64,000 nt of DNA from Nostoc calcicola FACHB-3891 (GTDB taxonomy: Bacteria; Cyanobacteriota; Cyanobacteriia; Cyanobacteriales; Nostocaceae). The DNA lies in NCBI RefSeq assembly GCF_014697355.1, contig NZ_JACJRQ010000001.1, forward strand, positions 310,001 through 374,000. The letters run 5' to 3'. The position numbers and the translations under genes were made by a program. Under the pieces are notes generated by a model. It was not told where the DNA came from, searched no databases, and was given only the letters and a program-made list of their open reading frames with translations. Below, piece after piece: positions 36,135 to 45,197 of the stretch. The stretch's first letter is position 1. The number at the start of each line of letters is the position of its first letter.

Positions 36135-37355
36135 ATGAGACTGATGGTATATTCTCACGATGGCTTCGGTCTCGGTAATATTCGCAGAATGCTTTTAATC
36201 TGTACTCACTTGCTAGATTCAATTGAAAAACTTTCAATTTTAGTAGTTTCTGGTTCGCCGGTGCTGCACAGTTTTCGTTTGCCAAAAAGACTGGATTATA
36301 TTAAGTTACCCTGCTTAAATCGGGGCACATCTGGTGAAATATCTGTCAAGTATCTGGGGATAGAAATTGATGAAACAGTGAAATTGCGCTCAGATTTAAT
36401 TTTATCTGCGATCGCTAATTTTAAACCCGATGTATTTCTAGTAGATAAAAAGCCCTATGGTATTCGCAATGAATTAAAACCGGCCGTTGAATATCTCAAA
36501 GCCAAATTACCAGAAACTCCGCTAATTTTAATACTGCGGGACATTTTAGATTGTCCAGATGCGATTATCCAAGAATGGCAAAAGTACAGTTACTACGAAG
36601 CGATTGAGAAATTTTACCACCGGGTGCTTGTTGTTGGGACTCCGGAAATTTTTGACATCCGTCAAGAATATCAACTACCGTCAATGGTTGCCCAAAAGGT
36701 ACAATTTTGTGGCTATATCCGTCAACAACTGGGGCGTAAAAGTCCAAATCTTATTCGCAGTGAGTTACAACTTGGCAAAGAAGAACAACTCATTTTAATT
36801 ACGCCTGGTGGTGGCGAAGATGGTTACAGTTTAATTGACACCTATCTTTCGAGTTTGGCATTATTGCCTACATATTATAAACTGCGAAGTCTAATTATAT
36901 GTGGCCCCGAAATGCCACTAGAACATCAAGCAGCACTAAAACAAAAAGCAGCTGCATATCCCCAGGTACAGATAAGCGAGTTTACCGATGATTTGATGAG
37001 TTACATCGCCGCCGCAGATGCAGTAGTAGCAATGGGTGGTTACAACACAACTTGTGAAATTCTTTCAGCGGGTAAGCCAGCAGTCATAGTGCCCAGAATT
37101 AAGCCATCGCAAGAACAGTGCATTCGGGCAGAACACTTAGCAATACTGGGTGTTTTGGCGGCTATTCATCCAAACGATCTGACTCCAGATATATTACTGC
37201 GATCGCTGTTACAAAAACTGCATACTCCCCAGATTTCCGTTCCAGAAATTAATCTCAATGCCTTACCCCAAATTACTGAATACATCTCCACCCTACTTGC
37301 TGCAAAAAAACAGCTTGATTTTATGTTGCTATCAACCAACAAGAAAATTACTTAG
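36135..37355 (+). CDS. MurG-like predicted glycosyltransferase, first of tandem pair
   Basis: A 406-residue GT-B enzyme of the COG4671 type (GT28-like C-domain). It starts MRLMVYSHDGFGLGNIRRM, the HGFGLGH-like acceptor loop, and has ITPGGGEDG in the C-domain, followed by the donor-binding region EFTDDLMSYIAAADAVVAMGGYNTTCEIL with the conserved GGYNT. It probably transfers a sugar to a lipid or polysaccharide precursor at the cytoplasmic side of the membrane. It is followed by a related gene after 196 bp and begins the exopolysaccharide locus. The exact sugar and acceptor are unknown. ATG with no strong ribosome-binding site. Confidence 0.82.
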   Translation: MRLMVYSHDGFGLGNIRRMLLICTHLLDSIEKLSILVVSGSPVLHSFRLPKRLDYIKLPCLNRGTSGEISVKYLGIEIDETVKLRSDLILSAIANFKPDVFLVDKKPYGIRNELKPAVEYLKAKLPETPLILILRDILDCPDAIIQEWQKYSYYEAIEKFYHRVLVVGTPEIFDIRQEYQLPSMVAQKVQFCGYIRQQLGRKSPNLIRSELQLGKEEQLILITPGGGEDGYSLIDTYLSSLALLPTYYKLRSLIICGPEMPLEHQAALKQKAAAYPQVQISEFTDDLMSYIAAADAVVAMGGYNTTCEILSAGKPAVIVPRIKPSQEQCIRAEHLAILGVLAAIHPNDLTPDILLRSLLQKLHTPQISVPEINLNALPQITEYISTLLAAKKQLDFMLLSTNKKIT

Positions 37356-37551
37356 TCCGACGATAAATTTAAGTCAAAATAACTACTAAATCATCTTTGA
37401 TTTTGCCTTTTAAACTTTGTTTTTTGTGAATGCAAACTTATGCCAATCTTAAGAATCATTGCGACTGATAGAGTAATCAAAACAATTATCAGTAATTATT
37501 TGATAATCCAAAAACCAAAATCAAAAATTGTATTACAGGGGTAACATAGTC

Positions 37552-38793
37552 ATGAAACGTCTTATGTTCTACTGCCAACATATTTTAGGTATGGGGCATC
37601 TGGTTCGCAGCAGGGAAATTGTGCGCGGTTTAACCAAAGACTTTCAAATTTGTTTTATTAATGGCGGTGAAATCATCCAAGGATTTGAAATTCCTCCTGG
37701 TGTGGAAGTCATCAACCTACCTGCAATTAAAACTGATGCTGAATTTACAGAACTGCAAGTAGTGAATGATGCATTTAGCCTTAACGAAGTCAAAGAAATC
37801 AGAAAAAATAAACTTTTGGAAATCTTTAACGAATTCCAGCCTGATATTTTAATGATTGAATTATTTCCTTTTGGCAGAAAACGCTTTTCTTTTGAATTAA
37901 TTCCCTTACTAGAATTGGCGAAGTCAAATAAGAATTCCACAAAAATCATTTCTAGTCTGCGAGATATTGTAGTTACTAAACAAGAGAAACAGGCAAAGCA
38001 CGAGGAGAAAGTCTGTAACTTAATCAACAAATATTTTGATATGTTGTTGGTTCATAGTGACCCTAATTTTGTCCCCCTAGAAGAAACTTTTTCTAGAGTG
38101 AATGACCTCAAATGTGAACTGTATTACACCGGATATGTAGTACAAGAACCACCAAATAATCCTACTTTCACTGATGAAGACCGAGAAATTATTAAATCGG
38201 ACAAACCTCTGATTGTAGCCAGCGTAGGAGGTGGCAGATTTGGTCATGAATTACTTGATTGTGTAGTGAGAACAGCACCTTTGTTAGAGAACAGATTGCC
38301 ACACAATATCCAGGTTTTCACCGGCCCATTCATCCCAGATTCAAAGTTTAATCAACTGCAAGCACTCGCACGAGATAGCAAAAATATCCACATTCGACGC
38401 TATACTCCTTACTTGCTAAATTATATGAAAAAAGCAGAACTCTCGATAAATATGTCTGGCTATAACACCACAATGAATATTTTAACCACAGGTGTACGAG
38501 CGATGATTCTTCCCTTTACAGGTAACGAAGATCGAGAACAAACTATGAGAGCCGAAAAACTCAGTGATTTAGGAATCATCAAACTTCTCAGTCCTCATGA
38601 ATTGCAACCCGATTACTTGGCTATAAAAATTATCAATTACCTCAAGGAGAAACCTAATAAAATTAGTGTCGATTTCGCCGGAGTTGAAACAACTGCAAAC
38701 CTGTTGAAGAAGAATTCAGAAGTCAGAAGTCAGAATTCTGAATCGATTCGTGGCGGATACCGTGTGGGAAGCAAGCTACAGAAGCGCCACTAA
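37552..38793 (+). CDS. MurG-like predicted glycosyltransferase, second of tandem pair
   Basis: A 413-residue COG4671-type enzyme related to the previous gene. It starts MKRLMFYCQHILGMGHLVRS and has VASVGGGRFGHELLD and the donor segment YMKKAELSINMSGYNTTMNIL. The start at 37552 is an ATG; the preceding in-frame TTG has no ribosome-binding site. The last about 25 residues (after NLLKKNSEVRSQ) read through a dispersed repeat (CAGAAGTCAGAAGTCAGAATTC), so the native C-terminus was probably replaced. Likely acts in the same glycan pathway as 36135. Confidence 0.8.
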   Translation: MKRLMFYCQHILGMGHLVRSREIVRGLTKDFQICFINGGEIIQGFEIPPGVEVINLPAIKTDAEFTELQVVNDAFSLNEVKEIRKNKLLEIFNEFQPDILMIELFPFGRKRFSFELIPLLELAKSNKNSTKIISSLRDIVVTKQEKQAKHEEKVCNLINKYFDMLLVHSDPNFVPLEETFSRVNDLKCELYYTGYVVQEPPNNPTFTDEDREIIKSDKPLIVASVGGGRFGHELLDCVVRTAPLLENRLPHNIQVFTGPFIPDSKFNQLQALARDSKNIHIRRYTPYLLNYMKKAELSINMSGYNTTMNILTTGVRAMILPFTGNEDREQTMRAEKLSDLGIIKLLSPHELQPDYLAIKIINYLKEKPNKISVDFAGVETTANLLKKNSEVRSQNSESIRGGYRVGSKLQKRH

Positions 38794-38830
38794 TTGGTTT
38801 GCATCAAATTTATTATTTGCTGGGGGTTTT

Positions 38831-38994
38831 AGAGGTTGTTTGAAAAGTGGTAGGCTGTATTTTTGCAGTTATCGATCCCCCCTAGCCCCCCTTAAAAAGG
38901 GGGGAAACGGAAATCAAAGTCCCCCTTTTTAAGGGTAATTGAGGGAGATATGAAAGTATTTGATACATCACCAATGACTTTTCAAACATCATCT
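38831..38994. mobile_element. MITE-like element, AGAGG(T/G)TGTTT family, copy 1
   Basis: A 164-bp element with 18-bp imperfect terminal inverted repeats (AGAGGTTGTTTGAAAAGT and its complement with 2 mismatches). The interior has a CCCCCCTT/AAGGGGGG-type hairpin. The same plan is seen at 50042-50208. No coding capacity. The rest of 38794-39181 holds the palindrome at 39073. Confidence 0.72.
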
Positions 38995-39072
38995 GAAAGC
39001 CATTTCTTCAGACGTTCGCAGACTCATTATCCGCAACTCGTTACAGCTATTTTCAGATAAATAGACCATGCG

Positions 39073-39118
39073 GTAAGGGCACAGCATTGCTGTGCCCCTA
39101 CGACAGATGTGGTTTAAA
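39073..39118. repeat. 45-bp dispersed palindromic repeat
   Basis: A near-perfect palindrome (GGGCACAGCATTGCTGTGCCC core) plus a flank CGACAGATGTGG. It matches 33156-33201 in inverted orientation with one or two differences. Confidence 0.75.
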
Positions 39119-39181
39119 TACATGAAAACTGCTGTAAATTCTGAATTCTGACTCCTCTTTCGATAAATTCACATAAAAATC

Positions 39182-40438
39182 ATGGATAAAACTAAAATTT
39201 GCATTACGACACTTGAATATCCCCCTGATATTGGCGGGGTTGGTGAATCAGTGCATCGCATTGCTCAGATGCTAATTCACAGCGGTTATGAAGTTCACGT
39301 TGCAATTTTTCGCTCGAAACAACGCTTGGTTTCTGATGGAACTCGCAGACGCCCAAGTTGCACAACAACGCTTGAGGATGGCGTATTTGTGCATCGCATT
39401 CAGTCAGCGGTTCGCAATAATGTCACGGAAGTCCAAGACTTTTTTAGCGAAATTTATTTACAACTCAAATATCTACATCAAAAGCATAGCTTTAATTTGT
39501 TTCACGCTTTTTTTCTCAATGAAACAGGTTATGTAACAACACTTTTAGCCAAAGAAAATGATATCCCGGTAATCAATAGCGTTCGCGGTAACGATTTGCA
39601 TAAGCATATTTTTCATCCTAAGAATCATGCTCAAATAGCATGGATTTTAGAGAATTCTGATTGGGTGACATTTGTTAGTCGTGACTTGCTCAAAAGAGCT
39701 AGTGTCATCACTCCAAGTGTAAAGTTAAAATCATCAGCTTTTTGGAATTCCATTGCACCCATCAACTTTGAGCAACTCCCCACTTCATCTTTAGTTAAAG
39801 AATTGCCAGGTATTGTTATCGGTTCGTCGGGTAGGTTTCGAGACAAAAAGGGAATTGAATTTCTCCTCGATGCCTGTGCCGAGTTGGGTAAAGAGATAGA
39901 TTTAACGCTTTTATTAATAGGTGATTTTATTGAAAAAGAGCGAGAATATTGGCAGCAACAAGTACAGCAAAGTGAAATCGGCCATCGCTTGCGTATCACT
40001 GGAATTACTAGCCGCCAAGAAGCTTTAGCTTATCTGCCACATCTGGATATTTTTGCAATTCCTTCGGTGCATGACGGTTGCCCGAATACTCTGTTGGAAG
40101 CGATGTCAGCAAGTCGAGCGATAATTGGTAGTCGTGTAGATGCGATCGCTGAAATTATAGAACACGGCGTAGACGGTTTGCTAGTCAACCCCGGCAATAC
40201 AGAAGAATTAACTGCCGCACTGCGACATTTAGCAACTCAACCGCAACTGCGGCAAAAGTTGGGCGCAGCAGCCAAGATTAAAGTAACTCAACAGCTTGCG
40301 CCATCAGTAGAATACCAAAACTGGATGAGTGTTTACCAACAGACCTCTTGCATAAATATTTTTTTGTCTCACGCAGAGGCGCAGAGGCGCAGAGAAGAGA
40401 ACGCAAAGAAAGACTTGTGCAAGAAGTCTATTGATTAG
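39182..40438 (+). CDS. GT4 glycosyltransferase with repeat-derived tail
   Basis: A 418-residue GT4-family enzyme. It begins MDKTKICITTLEYPPDIGGVG, followed by FHAFFLNETGYV and GSSGRFRDKKGIEFLL in the donor domain. The E-x7-E region is HDGCPNTLLEAMSASR. It retains the usual GT4 fold length of about 385 residues. The last about 28 residues (NIFLSHAEAQRRREEN) come from a dispersed repeat (ACGCAGAGGCGCAGAGGCGCAG), an extension beyond the normal end. It is in the polysaccharide locus, probably adding a mannose- or glucose-type sugar. Specificity is unknown. Confidence 0.83.
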   Translation: MDKTKICITTLEYPPDIGGVGESVHRIAQMLIHSGYEVHVAIFRSKQRLVSDGTRRRPSCTTTLEDGVFVHRIQSAVRNNVTEVQDFFSEIYLQLKYLHQKHSFNLFHAFFLNETGYVTTLLAKENDIPVINSVRGNDLHKHIFHPKNHAQIAWILENSDWVTFVSRDLLKRASVITPSVKLKSSAFWNSIAPINFEQLPTSSLVKELPGIVIGSSGRFRDKKGIEFLLDACAELGKEIDLTLLLIGDFIEKEREYWQQQVQQSEIGHRLRITGITSRQEALAYLPHLDIFAIPSVHDGCPNTLLEAMSASRAIIGSRVDAIAEIIEHGVDGLLVNPGNTEELTAALRHLATQPQLRQKLGAAAKIKVTQQLAPSVEYQNWMSVYQQTSCINIFLSHAEAQRRREENAKKDLCKKSID

Positions 40439-40455
40439 CCCAACTTGATTTTAGA

Positions 40456-40602
40456 CCTGCACCTTTGATGCATTGCCCTGCACCTTTGATGCATCGCCCT
40501 GCACCTTTGATGCATTGGCTTGCACCTTTGTTGCATCGCCCTGCACCTTTGATGCATCGCCCTGCACGTTTGATGCATTGACATGCGCCTTTGTTGCATC
40601 GA
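40456..40602. repeat. seven tandem 21-bp repeats
   Basis: Seven units of CCTGCACCTTTGATGCATCGC with small changes, between two glycosyltransferase genes. The + strand frame reads CTFDASP-type heptapeptides but starts after a stop codon and has no start codon. 21 bp is two turns of DNA. It is probably non-coding. Confidence 0.85.
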
Positions 40603-40645
40603 CTTGAAAATTTACAGCAGTAGGCAGCAACTCTAAATTTTAACT

Positions 40646-41692
40646 ATGAACAAACCACAAATCACTATAATTGTTTCCCAGCGTGAGCGATTCAGTTACA
40701 CCCGCGAATCGTTAGAAAGCATTTACCAATACACTCAACTACCTTTTTCTCTAATTTATGTAGACGGCGGTTCGCCCCGACATATCCACCGCTACCTCAA
40801 ACAACAAGCCCAAGAAAAAGGATTCCAATTAATCCGCACAGAACATTACCTTTCACCCAACCAAGCCCGTAACCTGGGTTTACAACAAGTTGATAGCGAG
40901 TATTTAGTATTTATTGACAACGATGTAATTGTCAGCCCAGGTTGGCTAGACTCGTTACTGGAATGTGTCCAAGAAACAACAGCTACTGTAGTGTGTCCGC
41001 TGACTTGTATTGGCAAACCTTTGGGGGAAACTGTACATCTAGCGGGTGGCGAAGCTCATATTGTTGTGGAAGCAAAGGAGACTAAAGTTAAGCGACGCGT
41101 ACATGAAAAACATTACTTTGTTAATCGGAAAGTTGCTGAGGTACGGGATGAACTTCACCGCCAACAATGCGAGTTTGCTGAGTTTCATTGTATGTTAGTT
41201 CGCACTGAGATTTTTCGCCGAATCGGACTGTTAGATGAAAGATTGCTCAGTACGCGGGAACACATCGATTTTTGTTTGACGGTGGCTGAGGCTGGAGGTA
41301 CTTTTTACTGTGAACCCGCTTCGGTAGTTACCTATGTGCCAGGGCTGAAATTTGAATTGCCAGAACTCGCATTTTTTATGTTGCGTTGGAGTAATGCTTG
41401 GGAAATTGCCAGTTTGGAACACTTCGCCCAAAAGTGGCATTTGACGATGAATGACAAGTATTTCAACAAGCGGTATCAGCGGATGGGGCATCGTCGCCAT
41501 CAGGGATTTTTGAAGCCGTTGTTAAATCGCCTCACTTTTGGAAAGAATCCCCTGTGGTTGGAGAAAATAGCGATCGCTCTCGAAAGAAAACTAAACTATT
41601 ATATTAGCGATCGCTACACTCCAAACCAAGCGACAACCAAACCCGTCCGTGAGTTAGTCTCTCTCGTTCATTCGTTGGAGGGAGATAAATAA
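40646..41692 (+). CDS. GT2 glycosyltransferase
   Basis: A 348-residue GT-A enzyme of family 2. It starts ITIIVSQRERFSYTRESLESI with the usual NDP-sugar entry, then IYVDGGSPRH, and the DxD-like metal site FIDNDVIVSPGWL. LLDERLLSTREHIDFCLTVAEAG corresponds to the later ED motif region. No membrane segment is seen. It lies two bases upstream of the ABC exporter gene, so these two form an operon, and the product is likely exported or used in envelope glycan assembly. Sugar and acceptor are unknown. Confidence 0.85.
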   Translation: MNKPQITIIVSQRERFSYTRESLESIYQYTQLPFSLIYVDGGSPRHIHRYLKQQAQEKGFQLIRTEHYLSPNQARNLGLQQVDSEYLVFIDNDVIVSPGWLDSLLECVQETTATVVCPLTCIGKPLGETVHLAGGEAHIVVEAKETKVKRRVHEKHYFVNRKVAEVRDELHRQQCEFAEFHCMLVRTEIFRRIGLLDERLLSTREHIDFCLTVAEAGGTFYCEPASVVTYVPGLKFELPELAFFMLRWSNAWEIASLEHFAQKWHLTMNDKYFNKRYQRMGHRRHQGFLKPLLNRLTFGKNPLWLEKIAIALERKLNYYISDRYTPNQATTKPVRELVSLVHSLEGDK

Positions 41693-41694
41693 TA

Positions 41695-43515
41695 ATGCCG
41701 GCTAAAGATACCAAGAGTCTGAGGGCGGCTTTACCAGGAATTGTCCGGATTTTGCGGCGATTTTCACCGCAATTAAGCAAACAAAAGACGCTGCTGATTG
41801 TTTCTTTTGCGGCACTAATGGCTGAGATTTTTTTACATTTGCTCGAACCTTGGCCGCTAAAGTTTATTTTTGATTACATGCTTGTGCCTGGTTTTCGGCC
41901 TCAGTCTTGGGAAATTCCTTTCTTATCAGGACTGGGACAGTTTGGCCTATTAACAGTTTTAACATTAGGGTTAGTAGCGATCGCTTTACTTCGGGCTACT
42001 GCTGCTTACTTTAGTGTAGTGGGTATGGCGCTGGCAGCTAGCAATGTGTTGACTGAAATTCGCTCTCAACTTTACAGTCATCTGCAAAACCTCTCGCTAT
42101 CATTTCACCACAAAGCCAAGACCGGCGATTTAATTACCCGCGTTACCTCCGACATTGAACGACTGCGGGAGGTGACGGTGATGGCAGTATTACCCTTGAT
42201 TGCCCATTCCCTCACCTTATTCGGGATGATTTTCGTGATGTTTTGGCTGAATTGGGAACTAGCACTGATAGCGGTCGGTGTATTTCCCTTGTTTGTTTTT
42301 TTCACCATACGGTTGACAAAACGCATTAGACAGGTAGTGCGATCGCAACGTCAACGCGAAGGTGCAATGGCAGCAACAGCAGCGGAATCCATCGGGGCAA
42401 TCAAAGTTGTGCAAGCCCTGTCCCTGCAACATATCCTGGAGAATAGTTTTTCTCGTCAGAACCGCCAAAGTTTAAAAGAAAGTGCCAAAGCCCAAAAACT
42501 AGCAGCCGGATTAGAACGGATAGTAGAACTACTAGTAGGCATTGCCACTGCCTTGGTGTTATGGCGGGGTGTGCAGCTGGTATTGAGGCAAGCAATCACA
42601 CCAGGGGATTTGCTCGTATTTGTCAACTATCTCCGCATTGCTTTTAAGCCGATGCGCCAACTTGCCAAATATACCGGACAAATCGCTAAAGCTACCGCCT
42701 CCGGCGAACGCATCTTAGATGTGCTAGATACCGTACCCGACATCCGCGATGCGCGGGGAGCAATGGACGCACCACCTTTGCGGGGAAGTGTGCGTTTTGA
42801 AAATGTCAGCTTTGCCTACGAACCGACAAAGAGAATCTTACACAACATCAGTTTTGAAGTGCAACCCGGTCAACGGGTTGCTTTGGTGGGGCCATCCGGT
42901 GGCGGTAAGTCCACCTTAGTAAGTTTGCTGTTACGCCTTTATGACCCATTGTCAGGGCAAATTTTAATTGATGGTCACGACCTGCGGCAATACAAACTGC
43001 AATCTATCCGTCAGCAAATTAGTGTGGTGCTACAAGATACAATTTTATTTGCTGCCAGCGTCAGAGATAACATAGCCTACGGTTGTTTGGGGGCTTCTGA
43101 CCAGGCAATTGAACAAGCTGCGCGTCTGGCAAATGCCCACGATTTTATCATGGCGCTACCTGAAGGCTACGAGACAATTTTAGGTGAAAGAGGGGCGACA
43201 CTTTCCGGAGGACAACGGCAGAGAATTGCCATTGCTCGTGCTGCCATTCGTCAAGCTGCCTACATTATTTTAGATGAGCCGACCACTGGCTTAGACAACG
43301 AAAACGAACGCGCCGTCAATGAAGCACTCGATCGCTTAACTCAGAAATGCACCACCTTTGTAGTGTCTCATAACCTGAGAGCGATCGAACAAGCCGATGT
43401 AATTTTTTACATCGAACACGGTGAGATTTTAGAACAAGGTACCCACAACCAATTGCTGCGCCTGGGTGGACGATACGCCGCCATGTATAGCTTGCAGTCT
43501 GCCGTAAATTTTTAG
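41695..43515 (+). CDS. ABC exporter, fused permease-ATPase (MsbA-like)
   Basis: A 606-residue half-transporter acting as a homodimer in the inner membrane. Six membrane helices occupy about 30-310 (TLLIVSFAALMAEIFLHLL, VLTLGLVAIALLRATAAYF and others). The ATPase domain has Walker A GPSGGGKST, Q-loop VVLQDT, signature LSGGQRQR, Walker B YIILDEPTTGLD and H-loop VVSHNLRA. It is intact. It follows the GT2 gene after two bases and likely flips a lipid-linked glycan or lipid for the surface polysaccharide pathway. Alternatively it may export another lipid-like compound. Confidence 0.93.
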   Translation: MPAKDTKSLRAALPGIVRILRRFSPQLSKQKTLLIVSFAALMAEIFLHLLEPWPLKFIFDYMLVPGFRPQSWEIPFLSGLGQFGLLTVLTLGLVAIALLRATAAYFSVVGMALAASNVLTEIRSQLYSHLQNLSLSFHHKAKTGDLITRVTSDIERLREVTVMAVLPLIAHSLTLFGMIFVMFWLNWELALIAVGVFPLFVFFTIRLTKRIRQVVRSQRQREGAMAATAAESIGAIKVVQALSLQHILENSFSRQNRQSLKESAKAQKLAAGLERIVELLVGIATALVLWRGVQLVLRQAITPGDLLVFVNYLRIAFKPMRQLAKYTGQIAKATASGERILDVLDTVPDIRDARGAMDAPPLRGSVRFENVSFAYEPTKRILHNISFEVQPGQRVALVGPSGGGKSTLVSLLLRLYDPLSGQILIDGHDLRQYKLQSIRQQISVVLQDTILFAASVRDNIAYGCLGASDQAIEQAARLANAHDFIMALPEGYETILGERGATLSGGQRQRIAIARAAIRQAAYIILDEPTTGLDNENERAVNEALDRLTQKCTTFVVSHNLRAIEQADVIFYIEHGEILEQGTHNQLLRLGGRYAAMYSLQSAVNF

Positions 43516-43574
43516 AAAGCAGTAAATCTTTCCCCCCATCCCCCCATCCCCCCATCCTCTTCCCAATGCCTAAT

Positions 43575-44798
43575 TTAGAAAATAGTCAATCTATATTTAC
43601 CGCGTTCCTGTGGATTCTTGGAAGTCACAACAATATAGTAAGTATCATCCTCAGGTAACCTAGCTCGGTCTATTAAAGCAGTATACACGCCGCCTTTGTC
43701 TTTGTTTTGATCTATGGCGATCGCTTGTCCTTTAGAATTGAGCAAAGTTACATAAGGAGAAAACTCTTCATCAACACTATCTACACGAATACTTATTAGC
43801 TGATTTTTTCTCCCTTGAAAATTAGAAACATTGTAAGCTCCTCCATTTTGTTTCAAGGTTGAACTATTAGCACTTAGCTGACCTGATTCATCTAAAGTAT
43901 AGCTAGCTCTATCATTCCTCAAAGCCAAACTATAGCGGCCTACCTCTCCGGGATCTTGGCTAGTAACTGCAATTTTGTAAGTGCCATTCACAGGCAATCG
44001 TGCAAAAATGAATGCATCATCGCCACCACTACTTTTGTCTAAAGAACCTTTTTTGACGATAATATTATTATCAGGATCGTGCAAAAACAATAACGGTTTT
44101 AAACTCAAGTTATTCGTTCTGCGGTTATCATTGCTGCCAACAAGTCTAATTTGAACTAGTTGATTTTCTCTACCTTCAAACTCATAAAAATGAAAATATC
44201 TACCTTGGGATTGAAAGTCATTTCTATCCAAAATACCCAACGCGACATCTACAAAGTTAATCTCCTTGTAAGTAGGTGTCGGTGAATCTTCCAGATTTTG
44301 ATTGTTAACTGTAGCTACATTAGAACTTGGCTTGCGAACTCTTCCTGAGCCACCATTAACACGATTCGCATTTGAGTTAGCAACTCTACGTCCAGACGAT
44401 CTAGAACCAGAGCTATTACTGGCACGATTAGTATTTGAATTAGCAGTTCTACGTCCAGACGATCTAGAACCAGAGCTATTATTTGCAGTGCTAGAAGAGC
44501 GCCGGGAATTTTCTGTATTAGACGATACACGACGAGTCTGCTGTACTGGTGATTCAACAGATTGTTTGCGTCTTGAAGATATTGATGCACTAGAAACAGG
44601 AATTTGCTCAATTCCTTTTTTTACCGCTTCTGGTTGTCTCTCATCTGGAGATTTGGCAATTAAAAAATCTTGAGAATTTTGAGGTTTTCCCAAAGCACTG
44701 ATAGGCAGCCCATTACTTGCAATTAACAAACTACTACTCAAGCAACAAATTAAAACGTGATTGAATTTGCGACGATAGTTTTTGTTTTCTAATAACAT
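43575..44798 (-). CDS. secreted protein with two PPC domains and duplicated Ser/Arg-rich linker
   Basis: A 407-residue protein. A long N-terminal signal (about 1-37, hydrophobic core LICCLSSSLLIAS) predicts export. Residues about 55-165 are low-complexity Ser/Asn/Arg with a roughly 22-residue unit (SSGSRSSGRR core) present twice. Two pre-peptidase C-terminal (PPC)-type beta domains follow (about 185-290 and 300-407), each with an F-x-G-x-x-(N)QL-x-x-x-R-like strand (FEGRENQLVQIRL, FQGRKNQLISIRV) and ending in TYKIAV or TYYIVV plus GRYSL/GKYRL. PPC domains usually sit on secreted proteases, but no protease domain is here. It may bind a surface structure. It is convergent with the ABC gene. Confidence 0.82.
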   Translation of the reverse strand: MLLENKNYRRKFNHVLICCLSSSLLIASNGLPISALGKPQNSQDFLIAKSPDERQPEAVKKGIEQIPVSSASISSRRKQSVESPVQQTRRVSSNTENSRRSSSTANNSSGSRSSGRRTANSNTNRASNSSGSRSSGRRVANSNANRVNGGSGRVRKPSSNVATVNNQNLEDSPTPTYKEINFVDVALGILDRNDFQSQGRYFHFYEFEGRENQLVQIRLVGSNDNRRTNNLSLKPLLFLHDPDNNIIVKKGSLDKSSGGDDAFIFARLPVNGTYKIAVTSQDPGEVGRYSLALRNDRASYTLDESGQLSANSSTLKQNGGAYNVSNFQGRKNQLISIRVDSVDEEFSPYVTLLNSKGQAIAIDQNKDKGGVYTALIDRARLPEDDTYYIVVTSKNPQERGKYRLTIF

Positions 44799-45197
44799 GA
44801 TTACGCTCCTAATTTTGCTGAAAATTTTGGATTTAGGGGATGAACTTCATGTTTGCTGTTTTTACTCCAAGCAAATCAATTTGATATTTTATATAGACTA
44901 AATTCAAATTTACTATAGGACTCATATTTGATTGGGTGAAAAAACTCAGTACACCCCTAAATCCCTTTTTTCCTGTTCCCCGTTCCCTGTTCCCCATTCC
45001 CTCTCTACGCAAATATGTTCATTAATCAAATCGGATTCCTATATCTTGATTTTTTAACTATCCTGAGTTCTCAATTCTCATCTCAAGTTGTAAGTATATA
45101 CCGAGCTACAAACTGAAACTACTGGTTTTCGGATTTTTCTCGAGATATTTTTGACTTAAGATGAATATATACCTCAATACGGAAATGGATTCCCAGT
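44799..45197. other. intergenic, no gene seen
   Basis: Between the PPC gene and the divergent kinase-WD40 gene. It contains a C-rich STRR-like tract (CTGTTCCCCGTTCCC) at about 44970-45002. The promoters of both genes should lie here; none is recognised. Confidence 0.4.

Noticed and set aside
40458-40605. CTFDASP heptapeptide repeat protein
   Set aside because: The frame starts after a stop codon and has no start codon; the 21-bp array is better seen as DNA.
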